DNA of 64,000 bases, from the NCBI GenBank assembly GCA_902756345.1, contig CACVQR010000002.1:233030-297029 (forward strand), written 5' to 3'. The translations under genes and the position numbers were made by a program. The notes under the pieces are model-generated. The model was not told where the DNA came from. It saw nothing but the letters and a program-made list of their open reading frames with translations, and made no database searches. This stretch comes from Fibrobacter succinogenes (GTDB taxonomy: Bacteria; Fibrobacterota; Fibrobacteria; Fibrobacterales; Fibrobacteraceae). Shown here in pieces: positions 6,367-15,203 of the stretch (the first letter of the stretch is position 1; every line of letters begins with the position of its first letter).

Positions 6367-6996
6367 TCTAGGTCTTCCGCGGCCGCGCTTTACGGGAGTT
6401 CCGTCGGGCATCACGGTTGCTTCCGGGTGCTTGGCCTTAAAGAAATCCTGAATCTTCTTGGCGCGTTCTTCGGCTTTTTGCTTGGCGAGGTCTGCGGCCG
6501 ATACAATCACGGCCTTGGGCTTGTCGCCGCCTTTAAAGCCGAACGACGCCTTGAGAACGCGGCCCGAGGCGGGCTTCGGAGGTTCCGAAATCATGGACTT
6601 GGGGGCGCTGTTCAAGGTCGCCTCTTTAAGCTTGTAGCTCGAAAAACTCGGGCTTTCTTGCGTGAAGGCGGTGTTCAGCATTTTCTGCTTTTCGGCCGAA
6701 AGTTCGCCGAACGCGGGAATTCCCGGGATGGCTGCCTTGGGCTTGAAATACAGGTCGCCCTGCTTGGGAATCGAACCGAAGATCTCGTTCGCGATGCTCT
6801 GGGCTTCTTGGTATTCCTTTTGCTGCTTCTGGGCGAGGCGGTCTTTCTTGGAGGGTCTGGCAGCCCCGTTCTTGCGTTTTCCGCTAAAATCCCTCTTTTT
6901 CTCGGAATTCTGGATGATTTCTTCGTCAGTGAGTCCGCGGAGTTCCGGCGGAACTTCGATGATTTGGAGTGCGATGTTAGACAAATTCTGATCCAT
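6346..6996 (-). CDS. Small basic protein with a C-terminal AT-hook
   Basis: A 216-residue, Lys/Arg-rich, low-complexity protein. The C-terminus carries KRGRGRPRK (about residues 202-210), the classical AT-hook that binds the minor groove of A+T-rich DNA. A basic segment near residues 37-60 may be a second nucleic-acid contact. The middle is rich in Pro, Ser and Lys with no recognisable domain. The last codons, K-V-R-S-A-L-stop, are encoded by the end of the adjacent dispersed repeat, so the natural C-terminus appears to have been set by the repeat. A nucleoid or DNA-binding role is inferred only from the AT-hook. Confidence 0.65.
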   Translation of the reverse strand: MDQNLSNIALQIIEVPPELRGLTDEEIIQNSEKKRDFSGKRKNGAARPSKKDRLAQKQQKEYQEAQSIANEIFGSIPKQGDLYFKPKAAIPGIPAFGELSAEKQKMLNTAFTQESPSFSSYKLKEATLNSAPKSMISEPPKPASGRVLKASFGFKGGDKPKAVIVSAADLAKQKAEERAKKIQDFFKAKHPEATVMPDGTPVKRGRGRPRKVRSAL

Positions 6997-7144
6997 AAAG
7001 CCCGATTTTTAGCCCTTTCGGGCCTTGTCAAGAGTGGAAAAAGTCATTTTATTGTAAAAAATGCGACCCAAATTTAAAAAAAATTGAAAAAAATGCTTGT
7101 CAAGACCTAGAAAAAAAATTTTTTTTGGACTATTTTTGTTATAC

Positions 7145-7807
7145 ATGCTTCGGTTTACTCAAGAAATATTACTTGCTCTCCGTGCTATCTCTAATGAAGA
7201 AGAAGCACATGAAATGTCTAAGAAGGCCCGAGAACAGTTCGATTTCCTTGGAATTCGTCTTGTTCCCCGCCGTGAGGTGACCTACCCCATATTCGACAAG
7301 TATCCTCCGAAAGATGGTGACGAATTGGTGGCTAGGGTCGAGGACATGTGGGCACAGCCGTATCGTGAAATCCAGTATGCGGCTTGTGACTACCTGTTCC
7401 GCCACAGAGTTCTGCTCGGTGGACAGCACCTTGCCTTCCTTAAAAAGTTAATCAAGACCCGTGCCTGGCGCGATACCGTCGATACGCTCGCTGCTTGCGT
7501 CCTGGGTGACTTGGCGCTCCGCTTGCCGGCGCTGCGCTCCAAGATCGCTTCCTGGATTCGCGACCCGAACGTGTGGGTGCGCCGTAGTGCGATCATTTTC
7601 CAGATTCAGTACAAGGATCGTACCGACTGGCCGCTGCTCAGGCAGTTCTGCCTGACTTGCGCCAAGGATGATGATTACTACATCCGTAACGGTATCGGTC
7701 GTGCCCTTTCGGAATATGCCCGAATCAACCCGACCGAGGTGCGTCGTTTCGTGCAGGACAACACCTTTGCCGAACAGACCGCCCAGGAAATCCTCCGCCT
7801 GATTTAA
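7145..7807 (+). CDS. AlkD-like DNA alkylation repair protein (HEAT-like)
   Basis: The 220-residue product starts at ATG 7145; an upstream TTG at 7097 is in frame but adds a non-homologous, promoter-like stretch. The helical repeat layout and the motif A-W-R-D-T-V-D (W108, D113) match the AlkD/AlkC family of DNA glycosylases, where this Asp is catalytic. WVRRSAI (144-150) matches the conserved Arg region. From recall of AlkD, two aromatic positions differ: the second Trp before DTVD is Arg109, and the later G-W-A motif reads G-R-A (Arg186). Activity on alkyl purines is therefore uncertain; it may bind damaged DNA differently. TATACA lies directly before the ATG, and a terminator follows. Confidence 0.75.
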   Translation: MLRFTQEILLALRAISNEEEAHEMSKKAREQFDFLGIRLVPRREVTYPIFDKYPPKDGDELVARVEDMWAQPYREIQYAACDYLFRHRVLLGGQHLAFLKKLIKTRAWRDTVDTLAACVLGDLALRLPALRSKIASWIRDPNVWVRRSAIIFQIQYKDRTDWPLLRQFCLTCAKDDDYYIRNGIGRALSEYARINPTEVRRFVQDNTFAEQTAQEILRLI

Positions 7808-7831
7808 ACGAAAAAAATCAAACATTTTAGC

Positions 7832-7868
7832 GCCTTTTTCGCAAGAACTGCGGAAAAGGCTTTTTATT
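7832..7868 (+). terminator. Terminator after the AlkD-like gene
   Basis: GCCTTTTTCGC pairs with GCGGAAAAGGC across a 7-nt loop, followed by T5. Confidence 0.8.
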
Positions 7869-7877
7869 TCTTAACAG

Positions 7878-7898
7878 CAGACTACTGTCTTCCGCCTA
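7878..7898 (-). repeat. Heptad array A2 (remnant)
   Basis: Three 7-mers on the minus strand, TAGGCGG, AAGACAG and TAGTCTG, use the same words as array A1. It lies just upstream of malQ. Confidence 0.5.
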
Positions 7899-7924
7899 CT
7901 TCGGACTTTTTCTAAATTTTAAAT

Positions 7925-9898
7925 ATGCGTTACGGTGACATTTCATTTTTCCAGAGCGGCGTGGCCGTTCCCCTCTTTAGCCTTTATAGCAAACAGAGCA
8001 TCGGTATAGGTGAATTCTTGGACCTGATTCCGTTTGCCCGCTGGACCGCTTTTTGTGATTTCAATATTATTCAGCTTTTGCCGGTGAACGATACGGGGGC
8101 CGAATCGAGCCCCTATAGCGCCCGCAGTGCCTTTGCCTTGAACCCGGTGTTCATTAACGTGCAGTCGGTGGAAGGTTCTTCGGAATACGAAGACGAAATC
8201 CGGGCGGGCAAGGCTGATTTTAAAAAGTACGGCAAAATCGACTATTACAATATTACGACTTGGAAGCGCATGATTCTGCGCAAGATTTTTGACAATCGTT
8301 ACGACGACCTGAAAAAAGACAAGGTGTTGCAGCGCTGGATCGATGACAATGCTTGGGCAAAGCCGTATTGCGTGTATTGCACTCTCAAGGCTCAGAACGA
8401 CGAAAGAAGCTGGAAGGACTGGAAGAATTACCGCGACCCGACCGAAAAGGATATCGAGGCCCTTTGGAAAAAATTCTTGAAGGATAACCTGTACCAGGCC
8501 TGGATGCAGTTCGAAGCCGAGAAACAGTTCAGCGCTGCGGTTGCCGAAGTCTCCAAGATGGGAATCCGCATCAAGGGCGACATTCCTATTCTGATTAACG
8601 AAGACAGTGCCGACGTGTGGGCTGACCGCAAGTACTTCTCGCTGGATGACCGTGCGGGCGCTCCTCCTGACATGTTCAGCTACACGGGCCAGAACTGGGG
8701 ATTCCCGACTTACCGCTGGGACGTGATTGAAAAAGACGACTTTGTATGGTGGCGCCGCCGCCTGGCTCAGGCAAGCAAGTTCTACCATGCTTACCGCATT
8801 GACCACGTGCTTGGATTCTTCCGCATTTGGTCGATTCCGCAGCAAGAAGTCACGGGCATTCTGGGTTACTTTAACCCGTGCGTGCCGCTCACTTACGACA
8901 AGCTCGCTGCCGCCGGCTTTATGCGCGAAACGCTGGAATACCTGCGCCGCCCGAATTACGGCATAGACCAGTTGCACGAATTTTTGGGCGCTGACGCCGA
9001 CCGTCTTGCTCCGATTTGCTTTACCCAGCTCGAAGGTCACCCGGACCGCTTGATTCTCAAGCCGGAGTACAGTTCCGAAAAGGCTATCCTTGGCATGAAC
9101 GAACCGCAAGAAGTCAAGGACAAGCTGCTCAAGGTTTACTGGAACCGCGTGTTTGTTCCCTCGGGCGACGAAAACAATTTCTACCCGTATTGGTACTGGT
9201 ACAATGCGCCGGTGTTCTTTACCTTGCCGGATTACGAACAGGAAAAGTTGCGTAACCTGATCAAGGAAAACGAAAATTCCCAGAATGGCTTGTGGGATGC
9301 CAACGCCACCAAGCTCTTGACAGTGCTTTCGCAGGAAACCGATATGCTGGTCTGCGCCGAAGACTTGGGTGCCGTGCCGCCTTGCGTGCCTGCCGTGCTC
9401 AAGAAACTCAATATTCTGTCGTTGCGCATTGAACGCTGGGCCCGTAACTGGAATGCCCCGTATTCGCCGTACTACGAAATGGACGAATACCCGCGCCTGT
9501 CTGTGTGCACCACCAGCTGCCACGATACCTCTAGCTTGCGTGGACTCTGGAAGGAAAGCGACTTTGACCGCAACCTTTATTGGTCGCATGCGCATTTGCC
9601 GGGCAACGCCCCTGACGAGGTGACGCCTTCTGTGGCACGCCAGATACTCTCTCACGTGTATACGGCGAACAGCTTGTTCTGCATTTTGCCGGTGCAAGAT
9701 TACTTTGCTCTATCGGCAAGCCTTAGCAAGTGCGCGCCCGAAGAAGAACGCGTGAATGTGCCGGGTACGGTGGGTGGCTCTAACTGGTGCTACCGCATGC
9801 CGTGTTCTGTAGAAGAATTGATGGACTACTCGTCGCTTGCCTCTGAAATCCGCATGCTCGTGGATGTGCGCAAGCGCCGTCCCATGTGGAAGATTTAG
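7925..9898 (+). CDS. malQ: 4-alpha-glucanotransferase (GH77, amylomaltase)
   Basis: A 657-residue GH77 enzyme that transfers alpha-1,4-glucan segments between maltodextrins or glycogen-derived chains in the cytoplasm. The N-terminal region has the GH77 signature (SIGIGEFLDL, LPVNDTGAESSPYSARSAFA). The catalytic nucleophile is D293 in YRIDHVLGFFR, the acid/base is E479 in CAEDLGAVPP, and D534 in SCHDTSSLRG is the third carboxylate. No N-terminal starch-binding domain is visible. It has no signal peptide. It forms a glucan pair with the GH13 enzyme 71 bp downstream; that gap consists wholly of a heptad array that begins with this gene's TAG stop codon. Confidence 0.93.
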   Translation: MRYGDISFFQSGVAVPLFSLYSKQSIGIGEFLDLIPFARWTAFCDFNIIQLLPVNDTGAESSPYSARSAFALNPVFINVQSVEGSSEYEDEIRAGKADFKKYGKIDYYNITTWKRMILRKIFDNRYDDLKKDKVLQRWIDDNAWAKPYCVYCTLKAQNDERSWKDWKNYRDPTEKDIEALWKKFLKDNLYQAWMQFEAEKQFSAAVAEVSKMGIRIKGDIPILINEDSADVWADRKYFSLDDRAGAPPDMFSYTGQNWGFPTYRWDVIEKDDFVWWRRRLAQASKFYHAYRIDHVLGFFRIWSIPQQEVTGILGYFNPCVPLTYDKLAAAGFMRETLEYLRRPNYGIDQLHEFLGADADRLAPICFTQLEGHPDRLILKPEYSSEKAILGMNEPQEVKDKLLKVYWNRVFVPSGDENNFYPYWYWYNAPVFFTLPDYEQEKLRNLIKENENSQNGLWDANATKLLTVLSQETDMLVCAEDLGAVPPCVPAVLKKLNILSLRIERWARNWNAPYSPYYEMDEYPRLSVCTTSCHDTSSLRGLWKESDFDRNLYWSHAHLPGNAPDEVTPSVARQILSHVYTANSLFCILPVQDYFALSASLSKCAPEEERVNVPGTVGGSNWCYRMPCSVEELMDYSSLASEIRMLVDVRKRRPMWKI

Positions 9899-9969
9899 TT
9901 GATAGAGCTTAGTTGGTAGAACTTAGAGATTGTGTCTAAGTTCTAAGCTCTAAGCTCAAAGTTCTAGTT
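9896..9969 (+). repeat. Heptad array A3 filling the malQ-GH13 gap
   Basis: Five units (TAGTTGA, TAGAGCT, TAGTTGG, TAGAACT, TAGAGAT), a 4-nt TGTG spacer, then five inverted units (TCTAAGT, TCTAAGC twice, TCAAAGT, TCTAGTT). The first TAG is the malQ stop codon, and the last unit ends at the base before the ATG of the next gene. The arms can pair, e.g. AGAACTTAGA with TCTAAGTTCT and GAGCTTAG with CTAAGCTC. A 25-nt exact match in inverted orientation lies at 34726-34750. Confidence 0.9.
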
Positions 9970-11229
9970 ATGTTCGCTCCTGCTTGGGTTAAAGACGCTA
10001 TCTTTTATCAGATTTTTCCGGACCGGTTCTGCCGTTCGGAGCGTTATAAGGCCGTAGGCAAGTTTGTCGCGTGGGGGAGCAAGCCTACCCGCGAAAACAT
10101 GTTCGGCGGGAATCTCGCGGGCATCGAAGATAAGCTTGAATATATTGCGGGCCTCGGCGTCAACGCAATTTACCTGTGCCCGATTTTCAAGAGCAATTCG
10201 AATCACCGCTACCACACGGTGGACTACTTCGAGATTGACCCGGTGCTGGGTACGCTCGAAGATTTTGACCGCTTGGTCAAGAAGGCTCACAAGCTAAAGT
10301 TGCGCGTGATTTTGGATGGCGTGTTCAACCATTGCTCTCGCGGATTCTTTCAGTTCAATAGCCTGATGGAGTTGGGCGAGCATTCGCCGTATGTGGACTG
10401 GTTCCATGTGAAGGGCTGGCCGCTGAACGCCTATACCGATAAGCCCAATTACGAATGCTGGTGGAACTTTCCGGCGCTTCCGAAATTCAATACGGACTGC
10501 CCCGATGTGCGCGAATACCTTTTTAGCGTAGGCGAGTACTGGATGAAGCGCGGCATTGACGGCTGGCGCCTCGATGTGCCGAATGAAATTGACGACGATA
10601 GCTTTTGGCAAGAATTCCGCCGCCGCGTGAAAAAGGTGAATCCGGACGCCTACATTGTGGGCGAGATTTGGGATGAGCCTTCTCGCTGGCTCAAGGGCGA
10701 CCAGTTTGACGGCGTGATGAATTACATGTTCCGCAAGGCGACGATGCAGCTCCTGTTCGACGAGAATCCGATTTCGATCAAGGAATTCGGCGAACGCCTG
10801 CAGAAAGCATTCCCCGAAGGCCGTGGCGACATGCCCATGAACCTGCTCGGGAGCCACGATACCACGCGCCTGATGTCGCAACCCTGCGCAAGCCTCGAAC
10901 GAATCAAGCTCGCGTATACGATTCTCTTCTTCTTGCCGGGGGCGCCGTGCATTTATTACGGCGAAGAACTTTCGATGAAGGGCGGCAAGGATCCTGACAA
11001 CCGCCGTAGCGTACCGTGGAGCAAGCTTGCCGAAATGCAGGCCAAGCCGCTGTACGAATTTTTAAAGCAGATGATTGCGCTCCGCAACAAGAATGCGGTA
11101 CTGCGCGAAGGAAAACTCGAAATCCGCTCCGCCGACAATGGATTTGCTATTGAGCGTACCCTCGGCAGAAAGACGATGACGCTCGTCGTGCTGCAAGACG
11201 GCTCTGAATACAAGTTCAACATTATATAA
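9970..11229 (+). CDS. GH13 alpha-amylase-family enzyme (neopullulanase/cyclomaltodextrinase-like)
   Basis: A 419-residue cytoplasmic GH13 barrel that opens directly with the catalytic domain (WVKDAIFYQIFPDRF). The IFPDRF/NMFGGNLAGIEDKL pattern resembles the neopullulanase, cyclomaltodextrinase and maltogenic amylase group, but the N-terminal domain of those enzymes is missing. Conserved regions: DGVFNH (D116), GWRLDVPNEI (nucleophile D202), GEIWDE (acid/base E232) and GSHDTTR (D297). A short C-terminal beta domain follows. It probably hydrolyses maltodextrins and works with MalQ in intracellular alpha-glucan or glycogen turnover. The ATG has no Shine-Dalgarno sequence, only a heptad array upstream, so translation may rely on coupling to malQ. 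Confidence 0.9.
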   Translation: MFAPAWVKDAIFYQIFPDRFCRSERYKAVGKFVAWGSKPTRENMFGGNLAGIEDKLEYIAGLGVNAIYLCPIFKSNSNHRYHTVDYFEIDPVLGTLEDFDRLVKKAHKLKLRVILDGVFNHCSRGFFQFNSLMELGEHSPYVDWFHVKGWPLNAYTDKPNYECWWNFPALPKFNTDCPDVREYLFSVGEYWMKRGIDGWRLDVPNEIDDDSFWQEFRRRVKKVNPDAYIVGEIWDEPSRWLKGDQFDGVMNYMFRKATMQLLFDENPISIKEFGERLQKAFPEGRGDMPMNLLGSHDTTRLMSQPCASLERIKLAYTILFFLPGAPCIYYGEELSMKGGKDPDNRRSVPWSKLAEMQAKPLYEFLKQMIALRNKNAVLREGKLEIRSADNGFAIERTLGRKTMTLVVLQDGSEYKFNII

Positions 11230-11241
11230 ATAAAAGCCTTG

Positions 11242-11320
11242 CGGGGTTTTAGGGGTTAAACCCCTAGGCGAAGGGGTGGTGAGCGACGAAGTGCGAACCA
11301 GGGGGAGTCTTCCCCCCTTG
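11242..11320 (+). repeat. Dispersed GGGGA hairpin element, copy B
   Basis: It starts 13 bp after the GH13 stop. A GGGGTTT/AAACCCC stem, the string CCTAGGCGAAGGGGTGGTG and a final AGGGGGA/TCTTCCCCCC hairpin match copy A at 2335 in order and spacing. The central stem differs. It probably doubles as a terminator. Confidence 0.65.
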
Positions 11321-11322
11321 CA

Positions 11323-11410
11323 GACCGTTCGGCTCTATTTATAGTGAAAATATGTGATTTCGCCTCACTCTCGCCTCCACGACTCGTTTAGACGAGTCGC
11401 TTGAGGCTCA
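11323..11410 (-). repeat. AGAGCCGAACGG element, copy c
   Basis: Minus orientation. It reads CCGTTCGGCTCTAT, then TGTGATTTCGCCTCACTCTC, a CGACTCGT/ACGAGTCG hairpin and a terminal GGCTCAC. It abuts the other dispersed element, so two repeat families are stacked here. Confidence 0.75.
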
Positions 11411-11517
11411 CAGATGCTTTCTAAACGCATTTCTTGTGACAAATTTTTAATGACTGAAGACTATTTTTCTACATTTGGGCGCAAAACTTACTGAATAATG
11501 CCTTATAGGGATTACAA

Positions 11518-14163
11518 ATGAACAAGAAAAAATTCGGCATGCGAGAACTCATTATTCTCCTCGTCATTGTTTTGTCGGCCTACACGGTATGGCCTTCTAT
11601 CCAGGTTCACACCAAGAAGGGCGAAGAAAAGCAGACCTTCCTCAAGGAAAACCCGAAGGTGGGCGCAAAGTCCATCAACTTCGGCCTTGACCTTGCTGGC
11701 GGTACGGCTATTACCCTTGAAATTGACAAAACCAACATCAAGGGCGACGATATCAAGGACATTCAGGAACAGTCCCTCGAAATCATCCGCAACCGCGTTG
11801 ACCAGTACGGTCTTTCTGAACCGCAGATTTCCCCGTCCGGCGACGACCGAATCGTGGTTGAACTGGCAGGCGTGGATGACTCCACTGCAAAGGCTCTCGT
11901 GGGTTCGACCGCCAAGCTCGAATTCAAAATTCTGGCCGAAGCTGAAAAGTTTACCCAGGTGGTCGGCCTCATCGACCAGTACCTGACCCGCCAGACGACC
12001 GACATCGTGGCTGATTCCGCCGCTACGGATTCCACCGCCAAGGATTCTACGGTCGCCAAGGCTGATTCCGCCAAGGATACGACCAAGACCCTTTCCGATG
12101 ACGAATTGCTCGGTAAGGCTCCGGCAGCCGAAGTGGCCGCAACCGATTCTGCCAAGGATTCTGCTGCAGTCGAGGCTCAACCGGCATCTGAGGTCGGCGT
12201 TGCTCTTTCCGCTTACTACCTGAGTTTTGGTAATGGTGGCTTTATCGCCGAAGAAAATGTGGAAAAGGTCAAGAAGCTCCTTGCTACCGACGGTGTGCAG
12301 AAGCTGATTCCGCGCGATGTCGCTTTCGCTTTCGGCAGCGGTCTTGAACCGGTGCAGCGTGATTCCAAGATCAAGGCCAAGCGCCTTTACTTGCTCAAGC
12401 GCCGTGCCGAAATGGCCGGTGACGATGTGGTCGATGCTCGCCCCTACCGCGTGTCTGACGGTGTGAGCGCCGGTGAAGTGGCCGTGAGCCTCAAGTTCGG
12501 TGGCATTGGTCCTAAGAAGTTCTCTGCCGTGACTGCCGCCAACATCGGCAAGCAGATGGCTATCGTGCTCGACAACCAGGTGATTTCTGCTCCGGTGATC
12601 CGCGACCGTATCCCGAACGGCGAAGCCCAAATTACGGGTCTCGACGACATGGCCGAAGCTAACCGCCTCTCTGTGGTGCTCCGCGCCGGTGCCCTCAAGG
12701 CTCCGATGAAGATTATTGAAAGCCGCAGCGTGGGTGCAACCCTCGGTGAAGAAAACATTGTGCAGGGTTTCGGTTCCGGTGCTATCGGCCTTATCCTCTG
12801 CTTGGTGTTCATGGTTGCCTACTACCGCCTCGGTGGTTTGATTGCAAGCTTCGGTATGGTGATCAACACCTTGGTGACCGCCGCCGTGATGTCTGTGTTT
12901 AACGCTACGTTGACCTTGCCGGGTATCGCAGGTTTCATCCTCGTGGTCGGTATGTCTCTCGACGCCAACGTGATTATTTACGAACGTATCCGTGAAGAAC
13001 TCAAGAACGGCCTGACCGCCCGCGCCGCCGTGGCCAAGGGTTACGAACGCGCCTTCGGTGCCATCTTGGACTCCAACTTGACCACCGTGCTTACCGGCCT
13101 TATCCTTTATAAGATTGGTACCGGTTCCGTGAAGGGTTTCGGTCTTACTCTTACGATTGGTATCTTGACTTCCTTGTTCTGCGCTATCACGGTGACTCGC
13201 TCTATTCTTGACTGGCGTCTTGCCAAGGCTGATCGTACCACGCTTTCGATTGGTTCCGGCTTCAAGGCTATCAACGAAGCGAACCTTCAGATCATTCCGA
13301 ACCGCCGTCGTTTCGGCCTCGTTTCCATGATCCTGATTGTTGCCTCTATTGCCTTCATCGCTGTCAAGGGCTTCGACTTCAGCATCGACTTCACTGGTGG
13401 TCAGGTTTATACCGTGCAGTACCAGGATAGCGACAAGCATGAAAAGGATTTGAGCAAGGCTTTGTCTGCTGCCGGTATCTCTGGCACGAAGGTCCGTACG
13501 CTCGGTGGTACTTCTGCTAACTCTTACCAGATTAGCATGCGCGCCTCTGATGACGCCCAGTTCGAACTCAAGATGGCTCAGGCCTTCGAAAAGGCCGGTC
13601 AGAAGTGTGAAATCGTCGCTAAGGACAATGTGGGTCCGACCATCGGTAAGGAACTGCGCTTCAACGCTATCCTTTCTGTGATTCTCGCATGGCTCGGCAT
13701 TCTGATTTACGTGTGGTTCCGCTTCGGTAAGTTCGGTCTCGGCTTCGGTGTCGCGGCCGTGCTCGGCCTGGTACACGATACCGTGATTACGCTTGGCTTC
13801 ATCTCTGCCTTCGGTCTTTCCTTCGATGGCGCCTTGATTGCCTCGCTCCTCACCATGATCGGTTACTCTGTGAACGACACCATCGTGAACTTCGACCGTA
13901 TTCGTGAAAACACTGCTGTGTATGGTTCCAGCAACTTCGCCGAAACCATCAACAAGTCCCTGAACCAGTGCTTCAGCCGTACCATGGTGACCTCTCTCAC
14001 GACCTTGTTCGTGTGCGTAATCCTCGCCGTGATGGGTGGTTCTTCCATCCGCGACTTTGGCTTGGTCCAGTGCTTCGGTATCCTTATCGGTACCTACTCT
14101 TCTGTGTGCATCTGCTCTCCCGTGGTTCTGTGGTGGAGCAAGCGCTTCAAGAAGGGTGTGTAA
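11518..14163 (+). CDS. secDF: SecD-SecF fusion, protein translocase accessory subunit
   Basis: An 881-residue inner-membrane protein that uses the proton-motive force to drive late steps of Sec export. The SecD half (about 1-590) has the first TM segment, the D1 motif FGLDLAGGTAITLE, and a TM bundle with VVGMSLDANVIIYERIREEL. The SecF half (about 590-881) has FDFSIDFTGGQVYTV and TMIGYSVNDTIVNFDRIRE. Fused SecDF occurs in several phyla (e.g. Bacillus, Bacteroidota). An odd Asp/Ser/Thr/Ala/Lys-rich insertion lies in the periplasmic SecD part at about residues 161-225. The spacer upstream holds two repeat elements; TACATT near 11471 may be a -10 box. A terminator follows. Confidence 0.95.
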   Translation: MNKKKFGMRELIILLVIVLSAYTVWPSIQVHTKKGEEKQTFLKENPKVGAKSINFGLDLAGGTAITLEIDKTNIKGDDIKDIQEQSLEIIRNRVDQYGLSEPQISPSGDDRIVVELAGVDDSTAKALVGSTAKLEFKILAEAEKFTQVVGLIDQYLTRQTTDIVADSAATDSTAKDSTVAKADSAKDTTKTLSDDELLGKAPAAEVAATDSAKDSAAVEAQPASEVGVALSAYYLSFGNGGFIAEENVEKVKKLLATDGVQKLIPRDVAFAFGSGLEPVQRDSKIKAKRLYLLKRRAEMAGDDVVDARPYRVSDGVSAGEVAVSLKFGGIGPKKFSAVTAANIGKQMAIVLDNQVISAPVIRDRIPNGEAQITGLDDMAEANRLSVVLRAGALKAPMKIIESRSVGATLGEENIVQGFGSGAIGLILCLVFMVAYYRLGGLIASFGMVINTLVTAAVMSVFNATLTLPGIAGFILVVGMSLDANVIIYERIREELKNGLTARAAVAKGYERAFGAILDSNLTTVLTGLILYKIGTGSVKGFGLTLTIGILTSLFCAITVTRSILDWRLAKADRTTLSIGSGFKAINEANLQIIPNRRRFGLVSMILIVASIAFIAVKGFDFSIDFTGGQVYTVQYQDSDKHEKDLSKALSAAGISGTKVRTLGGTSANSYQISMRASDDAQFELKMAQAFEKAGQKCEIVAKDNVGPTIGKELRFNAILSVILAWLGILIYVWFRFGKFGLGFGVAAVLGLVHDTVITLGFISAFGLSFDGALIASLLTMIGYSVNDTIVNFDRIRENTAVYGSSNFAETINKSLNQCFSRTMVTSLTTLFVCVILAVMGGSSIRDFGLVQCFGILIGTYSSVCICSPVVLWWSKRFKKGV

Positions 14164-14194
14164 TTTAGCACTAAACTCAAAAAAAGCTTTAAAA

Positions 14195-14221
14195 AACCTC
14201 GGTTTTGCCGAGGTTTTTTTT
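14195..14221 (+). terminator. Terminator of secDF
   Basis: AACCTCGG-ttttg-CCGAGGTT, followed by T8. Confidence 0.9.
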
Positions 14222-14253
14222 ATATTTGAAGCCGTTCGATAAAGGGGGCTCCT

Positions 14254-15189
14254 ATGCTCAAGAAGTACTACAAGATCGAATCGGGTCGCCTCGCTAGTGC
14301 CCCGAACGAAGACAGCGCCGACATCGTGATGATGGGTTCCTTGAGCCAAGAGCAACGTAGCGTGCTCGTTAAAGAGTACGAAATCACCGAACATACCATA
14401 GCCTCTGCTTTCGACTCGGACGAACTTTCCCGCATCGAATACGATGACGATTTTACGACGATCGTGTTTAAGAAGCCGAAGAACTATTCGGCAAGCGACA
14501 ACTTCCAGTTCCGCGTGGAATCTTTCGGTATATTCATCTTCAAGGACTGGGTTCTGCTCCTGACGGACTCTGACATTCCTATCATGGATGAAAAGCGCTT
14601 TTCGAAGATTGACAGCTTGAACACCTTCGTGCTGCGTGTGTTGAGCTACGCCATCTTCCACTTCAACGAACACTTGAAGATTATCAACCGCATTAACGAC
14701 GAGTTGGAACAGAAACTGCGCACGGCCATGGAAAACAAGTACCTGCTTAGCATGTTCAGCTTGAACAAGGGCTTGATTTACTACGTGAGCGCCTTGAACA
14801 GCAACGATACTCTGCTCAAGAAGTTGCAGATTGGCCGCAGCCTGAACTGGAGCGAAAACGAACGGGAACTGCTGGACGATATCGTGATTGAAAACCGCCA
14901 GAGCCTGCAGCAAGCAGAAATCTACGCCAACATTTTGACGTCCATGATGGATGCCCGCGCAAGCGTCATCAGCAACAACGTGAACACGCTGATGAAGAAC
15001 TTGACGATTGTGACGATTTCTATTTCTCTCCCGACGTTCTTCGCAAGTTTGTTTGGAATGAACGTGAAGTTGCCCTTCGGCATGAACGGAGACGCCACGG
15101 TCGGTTCGCCGATGGCCTTTTGGCTGATTATCGCGTTGTGTATCTTGTCGGTGATTGTGTTTACCGCTTTCTGGATGCGTCGGAAATAA
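14254..15189 (+). CDS. corA: CorA-like Mg2+/Co2+ transporter
   Basis: A 311-residue protein of the CorA (2-TM-GxN) family. A long acidic/helical cytoplasmic domain (about 1-245) is followed by TM1 at about 248-268, ending in the signature G-M-N (residues 268-270) that forms the ion selectivity filter. A short outside loop and TM2 (about 286-307) follow, then a basic C-terminus (WMRRK). Divalent cation uptake through a pentameric channel is the family role; the metal (Mg2+, Co2+, Zn2+) is not decided by sequence. GGGGG lies 8 nt before the ATG. It is a separate unit flanked by terminators. Confidence 0.9.
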   Translation: MLKKYYKIESGRLASAPNEDSADIVMMGSLSQEQRSVLVKEYEITEHTIASAFDSDELSRIEYDDDFTTIVFKKPKNYSASDNFQFRVESFGIFIFKDWVLLLTDSDIPIMDEKRFSKIDSLNTFVLRVLSYAIFHFNEHLKIINRINDELEQKLRTAMENKYLLSMFSLNKGLIYYVSALNSNDTLLKKLQIGRSLNWSENERELLDDIVIENRQSLQQAEIYANILTSMMDARASVISNNVNTLMKNLTIVTISISLPTFFASLFGMNVKLPFGMNGDATVGSPMAFWLIIALCILSVIVFTAFWMRRK

Positions 15190-15203
15190 AAAATTTGAAT
15201 TTC

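Noticed and set aside
7097..7144. Upstream TTG start for the AlkD-like gene
   Set aside because: It adds 16 residues from an A/T-rich promoter-like stretch. The family N-terminus fits the ATG at 7145.
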